From positions 1 through 56,470 of the forward strand of contig JAJYQN010000006.1 in NCBI GenBank assembly GCA_021794595.1: DNA of 56,470 bases, read 5' to 3'. The notes under the pieces are model-generated. The model saw nothing but the letters and a program-made list of their open reading frames with translations. It had not been told where the DNA came from and did no database searches. The DNA comes from Pseudomonadota bacterium. GTDB taxonomy: Bacteria; Pseudomonadota; Gammaproteobacteria; Acidiferrobacterales; Acidiferrobacteraceae. Positions 11,751 through 20,006 of this stretch are shown one piece after another; within the stretch, counting starts at the first letter, position 1; every line of letters starts with the position of its first letter. The position numbers and the translations under genes were made by a program.

Positions 11751-12863
11751 GTGCATACATACCCTATTGCCGTAATCGGGGCCGGGATTATTGGCCTTCT
11801 CACCGCTCGTGAGCTGGCTTTAGCTGGCCGCGAGGTCGTGGTTTTTGAGCAGGGCGCCGTAGGGCGTGAGGCCTCGTGGGCGGCGGGCGGCATTTTGTCG
11901 CCTCTGCACCCATGGCGTTACCCGGATCCTGTGACTTGGCTTGCCCGCTACAGCCAGGACCGTTACCCCGGTCTCTGCCAGAGTTTGGCGGAGACGACGG
12001 GCGTCGATCCCGAATGGACCGAATCCGGGCTTTTGCGCCTAGGCGTTGACGAGGGCGAAGCCGCCCAAGACTGGGCCGCCCGGTTTGGAGTGGCCTTGGA
12101 GAGACGGGAGGGCGGTGTCCCGCTTGCCGGATACGAGGGTAAGGAGGCGGGTCTGTGGATGCCCACGATGGCTCAGGTGCGGAGCCCACGTCTTCTGCGC
12201 GCCCTGGCTCAGGATTTAAAGCGTCTTAAGGTCTCTGTGCACGAAGGCGCCCGGGTCGAGGCCATTCGTTGGCAACGGAGCGTCTTTAAGGGCCTTGTGG
12301 TGAATGGCGAGGAGGTTCGTGCCAGTCAGGCGCTTGTCGCGGGCGGACCCTGGAGCAGCGGCTTACTCGGACGCTACGGCCTGAACCTGCCCGTGGGTCC
12401 GGTGCGCGGACAGATGATCGTCATACAGGCGAGGCCTGATACGCTGACTGCCATGGTTTTGAAGAACGCGCGCTACCTCGTTCCTCGGCGCGATGGCGCG
12501 ATTTTGGTTGGCAGCACGATCGAGGAGGTCGGGTTTGATAAGGCCACCACGATTGAGGCCAGGGAAGAGCTTGTGGCGGCCGCCACCGATCTTTTACCCG
12601 CACTGCGATCCCTTCCCGTCACCCATCAATGGGCCGGGCTTAGGCCCTCGTCCCCTACCGGGGTCCCCTTTATCGGCGAGCATCCCGAGATTCGGGGCCT
12701 CTTTGTGAATACCGGGCAGTTTCGTAATGGCATTGTGCTGGGGCCCGCTTCGGCCTTGCTCGCGGCCGATCTCATGCTCGGGCGTGATCCGCGATGGGAC
12801 CCGGGGCTTTACGCCCCCGACCGGGTGTCCGGAGGCGCTACGAGGGAGCCTGTGCTAGGATGA
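11751..12863 (+). CDS. thiO: FAD-dependent glycine oxidase, ThiO type
   Basis: A 370-residue member of the D-amino-acid-oxidase-like family. The N-terminal Rossmann motif GAGIIG (residues 10-15) binds FAD; REASWAAGGILSP is the ThiO signature near residue 40. Late motifs GLRPSSPTGVPFIG and NTGQFRNGIVLGPASA close the FAD site. ThiO makes iminoglycine for the thiazole ring of thiamine, but no thiS, thiG or thiE is nearby, so the pathway role is inferred from homology. The only plausible start is GTG at 11751. The Fur-family gene begins 4 bases after its stop. Confidence 0.88.
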   Translation: MHTYPIAVIGAGIIGLLTARELALAGREVVVFEQGAVGREASWAAGGILSPLHPWRYPDPVTWLARYSQDRYPGLCQSLAETTGVDPEWTESGLLRLGVDEGEAAQDWAARFGVALERREGGVPLAGYEGKEAGLWMPTMAQVRSPRLLRALAQDLKRLKVSVHEGARVEAIRWQRSVFKGLVVNGEEVRASQALVAGGPWSSGLLGRYGLNLPVGPVRGQMIVIQARPDTLTAMVLKNARYLVPRRDGAILVGSTIEEVGFDKATTIEAREELVAAATDLLPALRSLPVTHQWAGLRPSSPTGVPFIGEHPEIRGLFVNTGQFRNGIVLGPASALLAADLMLGRDPRWDPGLYAPDRVSGGATREPVLG

Positions 12864-12867
12864 AGGC

Positions 12868-13317
12868 ATGGAGAAGCACGAAGACCAAGCGGTGCACCCC
12901 GATTTCGGCATGGATTTGGCGGCGCTTTTGCGTAGCCGCGGAATTAATCCGACCAGCCAGCGGGTTGAGATCGCTCGACTGATGTTGTCTCGGAGGACCC
13001 ATCTCGCGGCCGAGGAGGTTTTTCGCCTCGTGAACCGGGACGAGACCCATGTGTCTAAGGCTACCGTCTACAACACCTTGGGGGTCTTTGCTGAAAAAGG
13101 GCTGATCCGTGAGGTGGTGATAGATCCGAGCAGGCTCGTGTATGACTCCAATACCGCCCCGCATCACCACTTCTATAACGTCGAAACCGGCGAGCTTGTG
13201 GATATTGAGTCGCGTACCATGGCTGTCGAGGGTATACCGCCCTTGCCCCAGGGTACGGAAATGGATGGGGTCGAGGTGATTGTGAGACTTCGTTCTACGG
13301 CCAATTCTGGCCACTAA
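12868..13317 (+). CDS. Fur-family transcriptional regulator without cysteines
   Basis: A 149-residue DNA-binding regulator with the Fur fold: a winged helix at about 15-90 (RGINPTSQRVEIARLML, SKATVYNTLGVFAEKGL) and a metal-binding dimerisation half with HHHFYNVETGEL, the conserved histidine-rich site. It contains no cysteine at all, so the CxxC structural zinc sites of Fur, Zur and PerR are absent. That combination resembles Irr-type regulators, which answer to haem/iron state, but the assignment is by pattern only. It follows thiO after 4 bases and is probably cotranscribed with it. Confidence 0.85.
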   Translation: MEKHEDQAVHPDFGMDLAALLRSRGINPTSQRVEIARLMLSRRTHLAAEEVFRLVNRDETHVSKATVYNTLGVFAEKGLIREVVIDPSRLVYDSNTAPHHHFYNVETGELVDIESRTMAVEGIPPLPQGTEMDGVEVIVRLRSTANSGH

Positions 13318-13361
13318 GCTTCCTTTCAGGCGCGGGCAAAGGTTATAGTAGCGCCACCAAA

Positions 13362-13460
<99 letters not shown>

Positions 13461-13571
13461 TTTCACGTATCCAAGATTTTCCGGTGCCGCCACGGTGCCG
13501 CTCTCGGTAACGAGGGCGTCAGTCACCATATTACCGACCGTCATTAATACATCCGAGGCATACGTTGCGCT

Positions 13572-14401
13572 ATGAGCCTTACCAGCTTCATTAAGCAGCC
13601 GGAGGCCGCAGCCAAGTTACAGGCTTCATTCTGGATTAGCGCGCGGACGCAACCCTGGGGAGCGTGCGCGCGAAGATGCGGACCAGGCTCCGATCGTATT
13701 GTGTGGTAAGCCGTACCGCATTATCAGGCGTTGGGACACTGGCGAGGGACAGTCTCGTTATAAGGCCGCGAAAATTATAACAACCGATGGCCAGAGCATC
13801 GCTATTAAGGTTAAGCCGCGCAGCAAGAGATATAGTCTCGTTGGCACCGCTTTTGACTACCTTCTTCGGTTCGAGCTTCAGCGCCGCGCTCCGCACGCGA
13901 TATCGCGGCCGTGGATAGCTAAGGCGGCAGCAAACCGCTTACCTGTGAGCTATACAGAGAAATGGCGGAATTCTCCATTTTATATAACTCTCGCCCCAAA
14001 TGAGTACCCGCCGGAAGGAGCCATCCCGGGGGATGACTGTGGGAATGCCTGGATCGACGGGGACAAGGTGACCCGCCACATTGTCGCCGTGCTGGAAAAA
14101 GCCAAATCGGCAATGGCGGCTTATTCGCAGCAAAAAGACCCAACAGCTACTGAATAGACGGCGCTAGCCGCTCATGCCATCCGACTGGCGAAGCTCGATA
14201 CTGTCTATCGAACAAACCAACTGGAACCAGGTTTCGAAGAGATGGACCCTGAGGATATTCAAGACTTAGTCAATCTCTTAGCAGTCACCCCATTTAACGA
14301 CCTATTACACGACGAAGTCCTGTTATTAAACCCTGATTTCGGAGAGACAGGACGCATGATCGGCGGTGCCGATGCGGATTTAATCGTTGGTGACATCCTT
14401 T
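13572..14401 (+). pseudogene. broken PD-(D/E)XK-like protein gene
   Basis: The remains of one gene in three pieces. ATG 13572 starts MSLTSFIKQPEAAAKLQ, which I recall as the opening of a family of uncharacterised proteins; the frame is then lost near 13650-13700. The next frame carries RYSLVGTAFDYLLRFELQ and ends at an in-frame amber TAG (14155-14157). The same frame reopens directly after it with LAKLDTVYR and DLVNLLAVTPFNDLLHDEVLLLNPDFGE-type sequence up to GGADADLIVGD. In intact relatives the acidic residues here are followed by an IDIKT-type motif, a PD-(D/E)XK nuclease pattern; here the gene is cut exactly before it by the 26-bp repeat at 14402. Function is therefore lost. Family recall is from memory. 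Confidence 0.65.
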
Positions 14402-14427
14402 CGATTTACGGGCACGACCTCGGTACC
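14402..14427 (+). repeat. 26-bp direct repeat, left copy
   Basis: Identical to 14993-15018. The sequence is the coding DNA for the last residues of the integrase (GTEVVPVNRK, minus strand), so the left copy is a detached duplicate of the integrase 3' end. The two copies bracket the DUF4160/DUF2442 pair. Confidence 0.93.
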
Positions 14428-14499
14428 AGTTTTCCCTGCATAAATTTTCCTTTCAATACCCGGATGTCTGCGCGTCGGTTGCATGCGTGGCCCTCTTGT

Positions 14500-14763
14500 T
14501 CATGGCTTTCTCCTCGGCGCCGGTGCCCCCCTCAGCAAGCCCTCCGTACTCAAATCCTCGTCGAGTCCCGGCCAGTGGATGCCATAGCCGCCACCGGCGA
14601 TTTCCCACTTCGCGCGATCCGCGGTGCTGGCATGGGCCAGACGAGGGTACCATTCGAGCGGAACCGATATGTTGCGGCCGTCCATAAGGCGCACGGACAG
14701 CATGTCCTCGGTGATCTGTACATCTGCTACGCGCTCATCCGCGCTTGGTGCCAAAATGCCCAT
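14500..14763 (-). CDS. DUF2442 family protein
   Basis: An 87-residue protein with the DUF2442 pattern: VQITEDMLSVRLMDGRNISVPLEWYPRL, then WEIAGGGYGIHWPGLDEDLS and an EGLLRG tail. The family has no settled function. It commonly sits immediately behind a DUF4160 gene, as here, where the two overlap by 29 bases, and such pairs have been suggested to be toxin-antitoxin-like. The gene is on the minus strand behind the integrase and inside a 26-bp direct repeat. Confidence 0.78.
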   Translation of the reverse strand: MGILAPSADERVADVQITEDMLSVRLMDGRNISVPLEWYPRLAHASTADRAKWEIAGGGYGIHWPGLDEDLSTEGLLRGAPAPRRKP

Positions 14764-14980
14764 ACCATGCCTCCAGTAGTTCTCTATAATGCAACTCGAT
14801 CAATCCCCGTAACTCTCGCAACTGGTGTGCGGCATATCCCGCGTTCCGCGCCAAGGCAACAGGCTCAAGCCAGAACTTGGCTGACAAACCCCCGCAATCG
14901 ACGTGTACATGCGGCGGCTCGTTCGGCTCATGACTGTAGAAATAAAAACGGTAGGGGCCATGTCGTAGGACCGTGGGCAT
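14735..14980 (-). CDS. DUF4160 family protein
   Basis: An 81-residue protein with the DUF4160 signature: GPYRFYFYSHEPNEPPHVHV near the N-terminus and a helical C-terminal half with the LRGLIELHYRELLEAWY motif. It is the usual partner of DUF2442. Its ATG overlaps the integrase stop (TAATG at 14982-14978), and there is no clear separate ribosome-binding site, so translation probably depends on the integrase. A toxin-antitoxin-like role is a guess from family company. Confidence 0.8.
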   Translation of the reverse strand: MPTVLRHGPYRFYFYSHEPNEPPHVHVDCGGLSAKFWLEPVALARNAGYAAHQLRELRGLIELHYRELLEAWYGHFGTKRG

Positions 14981-16275
14981 TAGCCGCGCTTCCGATTTAC
15001 GGGCACGACCTCGGTACCGGCCTTTACCCCAGCAGCCACAAACGACAACACCATCCCGCCCGGTGACGCTCCCCCCCGCGTTAAGAACGCATCTGTGATG
15101 CGCTGTATAGGGACGCGCAGGCTTTCTAGGCCGGGGACGATATAACCGGCGGTTACATCATCGCCCATTTTGTGGTTTAACAGACGCTTAACGGTGGAGT
15201 GCAAAAGGCTGAGTCCATCCGCGAGGGTGGCGAAGGTGCGGCGCAGGTCGTGCAACGTAAACGAGACACCCGAATGCGCGATAACCTTGCCGACGCCTCG
15301 GCGCGGTTCGATCAGGTACCCGCCTTTTCCCGGTCCCGGAAAGACGTAAACGCCAATGCCATCCCGCGCGCGGCGGCGTGTCAAGAGGTCATACAAGAAG
15401 TCCGACAATGGTAGGGTGTGATCCTCGCCGTTCTTGGTGTCGCGCACGGTGAGCGTTTTGGCCGACAAATCCACATCCCGCCAGGCGAGCGCCGCCGCCT
15501 CAGAGCGCCGTAGGCCCGTCAGGAGCAGGACGTGCAGATAATCAGCAACCACGGCGCCGGGGCCATCCGGGTCTTCGTCTGCAAGCGCACGCACGGCCGC
15601 GAACCAAGCGGGCAAGTCCGAGTCTCTCAAGACGGCATCGTGCCGCTTGGCGCGGTACCAAGCGCGCGTCTGCGAGAGTCGGCGCACCGGGTTGTCCAGA
15701 ATAATCGAATGGCCGTTCGGGCCTTCATAATTGGCGATGGCGAAATTAAAGAGCGCCCGCAACGTCCGCATAGCGAAGTTAGCGTAGGTCTCGCCGTGAT
15801 CCGTACCCAGTTGCGTATGGCGGCGGGCAATCATATCTTTTGTGATCGCAAGCAGCGGGCGGGGGTGCCAGTCAGCGAAGGCGACTGTCAGCGCGCGGTC
15901 GTAGTCGTACATCGTTTTAGGCTTCAGGTTTTTCCGGGCCGCACAGTAGTCCGTGAAGACTTCGGCCAGCGTAACGGCGCGCGCCTGATCGGCCCGCTTC
16001 TCCGTGATCGGATTAACCCCATTCGTGATCTGATTCAGGAGAGAGCGCGCTTTTTTACGGGCTTGTTCAATGGTCATAGCGGGGTAGTCGCCGAGGCGAA
16101 TGCGCCGCGATTGACCCTCAATCTTATGGCGCACAACGAACGTCCGCGTTCCACGCGGGGTCACCGCCACCTGTAAACCCGGCATCCCGGTGTCACCGTA
16201 ATAAGCCCGCTTACCGGCCAGCGCTGGCGGCAGGGCATCCAGCAACTTGACAGTAAACGGTTGGCGCTTAACCAT
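14980..16275 (-). CDS. tyrosine recombinase / P4-type integrase
   Basis: Site-specific recombinase that would insert and excise the element at tRNA-Thr. The 431-residue product has the P4-integrase N-terminal domain (DUF4102 type: YYGDTGMPGLQVAVTPRGTR, IRLGDYPAMTIEQAR), a central core-binding SAM-like domain, and the catalytic domain with TGLRRSEAAALAW (Arg I), HDLRRTFAT (His-x-x-Arg) and LLNHKMGDDVTAGYI (Tyr). All four RHRY residues are present. A longer open frame exists, but ATG 16275 has a strong GGAGGTGAG site, so I start there. The 3' end is duplicated at 14402. Confidence 0.92.
   Translation of the reverse strand: MVKRQPFTVKLLDALPPALAGKRAYYGDTGMPGLQVAVTPRGTRTFVVRHKIEGQSRRIRLGDYPAMTIEQARKKARSLLNQITNGVNPITEKRADQARAVTLAEVFTDYCAARKNLKPKTMYDYDRALTVAFADWHPRPLLAITKDMIARRHTQLGTDHGETYANFAMRTLRALFNFAIANYEGPNGHSIILDNPVRRLSQTRAWYRAKRHDAVLRDSDLPAWFAAVRALADEDPDGPGAVVADYLHVLLLTGLRRSEAAALAWRDVDLSAKTLTVRDTKNGEDHTLPLSDFLYDLLTRRRARDGIGVYVFPGPGKGGYLIEPRRGVGKVIAHSGVSFTLHDLRRTFATLADGLSLLHSTVKRLLNHKMGDDVTAGYIVPGLESLRVPIQRITDAFLTRGGASPGGMVLSFVAAGVKAGTEVVPVNRKRG
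14993..15018 (+). repeat. 26-bp direct repeat, right copy (integrase 3' end)
   Basis: Second copy of the 26-bp repeat, here in place as the last codons of the integrase gene. Together with 14402-14427 it frames a 565-bp segment containing the DUF4160/DUF2442 pair. Confidence 0.93.
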
Positions 16276-16284
16276 GCTCACCTC

Positions 16285-16315
16285 CGTAATCAGTAGGTCG
16301 AAACGGTGCCGCTCT
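16285..16315 (+). repeat. partial att core copy upstream of the integrase
   Basis: CGTAATCAGTAGGTCG (16285-16300) repeats tRNA-Thr bases 13395-13410, and ACGGTGCCGCTCT (16303-16315) repeats 13492-13504. Relative to attL the intervening ~81 bases are missing, as if by deletion. It abuts the integrase ribosome-binding site. A shorter AATCAGTAGGT lies at 16417-16427. Confidence 0.7.
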
Positions 16316-16444
16316 GGTGTCGCTTTGAGCGGGAATCGGGGGGCATATCCAGGGTGCACCATAGACATGGCAACAGTCTTAACTGTTTGTTTTAGGGAAG
16401 CAAGTGAAGGTTGGTGAATCAGTAGGTATACCGGCTGGCTCTAT

Positions 16445-16512
16445 TTCGTAATCAGTAGGTCGGGCGTTCGATTCGTCTCACCGGCACCATAAAATCAAGC
16501 ACTTAGCACAAT
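16445..16512 (+). repeat. attR: 68-bp direct repeat
   Basis: Right-hand copy of the tRNA-Thr 3' half and adjoining sequence, identical to 13393-13460. The next ~47 bases (16513-16559) also align with 13461-13507 without gaps at roughly two-thirds identity, mostly C/T and G/A differences. Confidence 0.95.
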
Positions 16513-16978
16513 CCTACTGTATCTGGTCTTTTCTGGTACTACCACGGTGCTACTTTTGGTCGCCGATCCGTACCAACGAGAAGATGGATGTGGAGGGTTG
16601 AATCCCGGTACCTGACCGATGCTGCGCGCCATGGAAAGCGAAGCGAGGACGCGGTGTCCGCGGGAGGCGTCGCGTTGCGTCCAGGGGAAAGTCCGGGCGG
16701 GTGGCCGCAGGCCACCTAGCTTAAGGACATCGATACGTAGTCCCGTTATTGTGGGCGAGCCTCTTCTGCGAAAGACAAGCGCACGGCTCGCCCGCAGGAC
16801 GGCAGCAAGCCTCTCGTAGCTTCGCTGTGAGATCATGTATTGCGCCGAGATCGAGGGCGCGAGGGCGACTTGTACGTCCCGTCGCGCATCCTAATGGTAT
16901 GTCGCCCCCTCCCCAAATGGCATCAATAGCGCCAAAGTGGAGAGTGTGATGTCCCACTCCCATGGAGAGGAGATGATC
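16513..16978. other. noncoding region with several strong hairpins
   Basis: No supportable gene between attR and the IS1111-type transposase. Hairpins are dense: GGTGGCC/GGCCACC with a GCA loop (16700-16716); a 12-bp stem between 16750-16761 and 16785-16796, core GGGCGAGCC/GGCTCGCCC, with a nested TCTT/AAGA stem inside; and CGCGG/CCGCG near 16650. GGGGAAAGTCCGGGC at about 16684-16698 resembles a piece of RNase P RNA but nothing else of that RNA is present. It could be a structured RNA or element end. Confidence 0.4.
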
Positions 16979-18013
16979 ATGAAGATCACAGCGATGGGGA
17001 TTGATTTGGCAAAGCGGGTGTGTCAGATCCATGGGGTAGATACCCACGGACAGGCAGCCCTGAAGAAGCCACTCAAACGTCATCAAATGCTGACGTTCTC
17101 CGCCAACCGGAAGCCCTGCTTGATCGGCATGGAGGCCTGCGGCAGTGCCCATCACTGGGCCCGGCAATTGACCGCTCTCGGATACACGGTGAAGCTGATG
17201 GCCCCGCAATTTGTGCGGCCTTATGTGCGGACTAACAAAAATGATGCCGCCGACGCCGAAGCGCTCTGTGAGGCGGTGGCGCGTCCCAGCATGCGTTTCG
17301 TACCCGGAAAGACGGCGGAGCAACAAGCCATCCTCGCTGTGCACCGCGCCCGCCAGGGGTTCGTCAAGGCGCGCACCGCTTAAGGCCCATCAGATCCGCG
17401 GATTGCTCTCGGAGTTCGGGCTCGTGATCCCGCAAGGCATCAGCCATATTGCGAAACAGATCCCAAGAATACTAGATGCCGAGAACGGGTTGCCCGACAC
17501 CATGCGCCCGTTGATCGCGCGGCTCGCGGCCCACCTGGGTGAGCTGGACCGCCAGGTGGACGAACTCGAGGCCCAGATTCAGACGTGGCACCGGCAGAAC
17601 GCCGAGAGTCGGAGGCTAGCAGAGATACCGGGTATCGGCCCGCTTACGGCCAGTGCGCTTGTGGCTTCGATCGGGGATGCGAAGACCTTCGCCCATGGGG
17701 CAATGCGCGGCCTTCCTCGGGCTCGCGCCCAGGCCGCATGCGAGCGGGGCTAAGCCGACGCTTCTGGGCGTAAGCCCAGCGCGGCGACAGGTATCTTCGT
17801 ACGCTGCTTGTCCATGGGGCGCGGGCCGTGGTACGGGTGGCCGAGCGCCGGACCGACCCTAGGGATATTTGGGTGAAGCGGCTGCTCGATCGGCGCCACA
17901 AAAACGTCGCTGCCGTGGCGCTCGCCAATAAGAACGCACGCACCGCCTGGGCGCTGCTCGCTCACGGACAGAACTACCGGGTGGATTACGCGCCTTCGGG
18001 CCGGAGTGCGTAG
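16979..18013 (+). pseudogene. IS1111-type (IS110 family) transposase, frameshifted
   Basis: A DEDD transposase of the IS110 family, IS1111 group. ATG 16979 starts MKITAMGIDLAKRVCQIHGVD (first Asp), followed by IGMEACGSAHHWAR (Glu) and TNKNDAADAEALCEA (Asp pair). The frame breaks near 17383, where one extra T creates a TAA, continues in another frame through the C-terminal EIPGIGPLTASALVASIGDA helix-hairpin, and breaks again near 17700 and 17800. The last piece, VHGARAVVRVAE...NKNARTAWALLAHG, ends at 18013. At least three frame changes make the protein inactive. The noncoding 3' end typical of the group follows. Confidence 0.88.
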
Positions 18014-18240
18014 CCGGGTCGAAGGTATGGACCCAAGACCGGTTCATTGACAAAGGAGGAAGCTCACCACCGATTGCACAGGCAATCATGACGTGATGGC
18101 AATGAGGTTAGACCGTGACCGGGAAACTCTGCGCGCGCCTTCGTGCATCAAGCACGTTTCCCTGATTGAAACCCCGGTCAGCGGATTCCATCAGGGACAG
18201 AGACGCTAAGTCTCACACAAAGTCCGGCTGTATGGCTGCA
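18014..18240 (+). ncRNA. IS1111 3' noncoding end, possible seekRNA/bridge RNA locus
   Basis: IS1111-group elements carry a long noncoding segment after the transposase that is known to encode the guide (seekRNA, related to the IS110 bridge RNA) that specifies target and donor sites. The sequence after 18013 has the look of such an end (GGAGGAAGCTCACC..., GTTAGACCGTGACCGGG...) and several short inverted repeats, such as GTGCATCAAGCAC near 18140. I cannot fold it or define ends. The transposase is dead, so any RNA would be a relic or act only in trans. Confidence 0.35.
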
Positions 18241-18244
18241 ATCT

Positions 18245-18860
18245 TCACCTTCTTACCGTCATAACGTGAGGGCTTGGCAAACAGGGGGCGACCATGTATG
18301 GCGCGCAGCGCTGGAAGACGATCTTCTGGACTGGGGCCGCGAACGTGAGGGTCGTCAGCCACTCGCCATGGGCCTTGGTCCATTTGGCCTTACCCGAGGC
18401 ATAGAGGCGGCCGTGGCGCAGGAGGAAGGCACTGAGACGCTGCTTGGCGCTCAAGCGCCTTGGTATCTTCCCGGGCGCGGGTGAGGTCCCGCACCGCCTC
18501 TTGCTCGGGTCCCGGGACCCAGACCGCGGTGAGCTCACCGGCCCGATGCAAGCGGGCAAGGGATTCACTATCCCGGCGGTCGGTCTTCACCCGATCCCCG
18601 GGCTTTGTGGGGATGAGCGAGGGGGCGGCCACCATACAGTCATGGCCGATATGGGTCAGCTGTCGATAGATCCCGTAGCCACAGGGACCGGCCTCGTAGT
18701 AGAAGGATAAGACTTCCCCCTGGGGGCTCAGTTTCTTTACGAGTGTCACGATCGCCTCGGGCGTATTCGCGATCTCCCCGTAATAACGAGGCTTATTTTG
18801 GCCGGCGTCGGCAATGGCCACCGCGATGGTGTCTTTGTGTGTATCTAATCCTATGTACTT
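18245..18860 (-). pseudogene. IS110-family transposase fragment
   Basis: A second, different IS110-type transposase, read on the minus strand. It opens with KYIGLDTHKDTIAVAIADAG (first Asp) at about 18860 but without an in-frame start codon, then shows SFYYEAGPCGYGIYRQL (Glu) and VKTDRRDSESLARL (Asp pair). Near 18430 the frame shifts inside ALER/AKQRLSAFLLRHGR. The remainder fades after APVQKIVFQ near 18300, so the C-terminal half with the serine motif is missing. A 5' and 3' damaged remnant. Confidence 0.82.
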
Positions 18861-19127
18861 GGCTTCACTTCGTCATGACCTGCCCCCTCAATGGTGGCTC
18901 TGAGTTGATGGTGGTTTACCCGACCGTAAGCTTAATCCACGTCGCTTGAGGCCGGGCAGGTCAATACATGATGCCTAACTTCTCATTTCTACAGGCGCGG
19001 GACGTTGGGACAAGATCCCGCTGGGTCGGGAAGGCCAAACGCACCGTTTCGCGCCCCAGCGGGGCTTTGTTTGGTCGTCCGGGAGGTTTTTGTAGCCCCG
19101 AACTCGATTTCGGGACGGACTACACCC

Positions 19128-20006
19128 TTAATGGTCGTAGCAGGATGGTCGCAGCAGGAGTTTGCGCACGAGGTAAAGATTGGCGAGCACGCAGGTCACG
19201 AAGAGCCTGCGGGCGTTCTTCTCAAGACCCCGATAACGGACCTTGGTGAAATGGAAGACGCCCTTAATGACGCCGAAAGCATGTTCGACGCGGCTGAGGA
19301 TTTGGGACTTCACGCGATTCTTGGCGCGCTCGACCTCGTTTACGACGCCCTTATATCGATAGCGGCGATTCGTGAGGTCGCGGGCCTTGGGGGCGTGTTG
19401 GCAGAGGACGTCGGTTTGGCCTTGGTAGGCCGAGTTGCCCCACACCCGGGTCTCGTCGCCATGGAGAAGATCGGCTAAGACCGCAGCATCATGGACATGG
19501 GCGGCGGTGGCCACGATCGCATGGATCACCTTGGTTTTGCTGTCGACGCCTATGTGGGCCTTCATGCCGAAGTACCACTGGTTCCCCTTACGCGTCTGAT
19601 GCATGTCCGGATCGCGCTGCTTGTCCTTGTTCTTGGTGGACGAAGGGGCATTGATGATGGTGGCATCGACGATCGTGACCTTACTGACCTTGACGCCCAG
19701 GGACTCGAGGTGACGGTGGACTTCCTGGAAGAGCTTCTCCCCCAGGTGGTGTTTCTCGAGGAGATGGCGGAACTTCAAGATGGTGGTCTCATCCGGCACC
19801 GGCTCCCGGCCCAGATCGATGCCAACGAAGGCACACATGGCTTGGGAATCATACAGCGTTTCTTCCGCTCCTGGATCCGAGAGATTGAACCACTGTTGGA
19901 GGAAATAAATGCACAGCATGCGCTCCAAGCCCACCGGGGGCCTGCCGTTCTCGCCCTTGGGGTAATAGGGTGCGATCACCGCGCAGAGGTCCTGCCAGGG
20001 CACCAC
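19128..20006 (-). CDS. IS5-family transposase
   Basis: DDE transposase of the IS5 family. Visible are APYYPKGENGRPP, the QQWFNLSDPGAEETLYDS segment, the first Asp in TIVDATII, the second in VHDAAVLADLL...GNSAYQG and the Glu region RVEHAFGVIKG. The open frame is intact for 292 residues, but the family N-terminus (THRKPTRREKFLSDREKV) is still readable upstream of the first possible start, GTG 20006, with no ATG, GTG or TTG in that stretch. So the native start codon is probably lost and activity is doubtful. I could not define terminal inverted repeats. Confidence 0.85.
   Translation of the reverse strand: MVPWQDLCAVIAPYYPKGENGRPPVGLERMLCIYFLQQWFNLSDPGAEETLYDSQAMCAFVGIDLGREPVPDETTILKFRHLLEKHHLGEKLFQEVHRHLESLGVKVSKVTIVDATIINAPSSTKNKDKQRDPDMHQTRKGNQWYFGMKAHIGVDSKTKVIHAIVATAAHVHDAAVLADLLHGDETRVWGNSAYQGQTDVLCQHAPKARDLTNRRYRYKGVVNEVERAKNRVKSQILSRVEHAFGVIKGVFHFTKVRYRGLEKNARRLFVTCVLANLYLVRKLLLRPSCYDH

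Noticed and set aside
14242-15066. 274-codon plus-strand frame
   Set aside because: Only its first part, up to about 14401, is the tail of the broken nuclease-like gene. The rest is antisense to DUF2442, DUF4160 and the integrase end.
16680-16700. RNase P RNA
   Set aside because: GGGGAAAGTCCGGGC resembles one conserved block, but the other conserved blocks (for example the 3' ACAGAACCCGGCTTA-type block) are not found within several hundred bases.
16753-16793. Group II intron domain V
   Set aside because: A GAGCC...GGCTC stem of about 33 bases exists, but the inner stem does not pair as in domain V and there is no reverse transcriptase.
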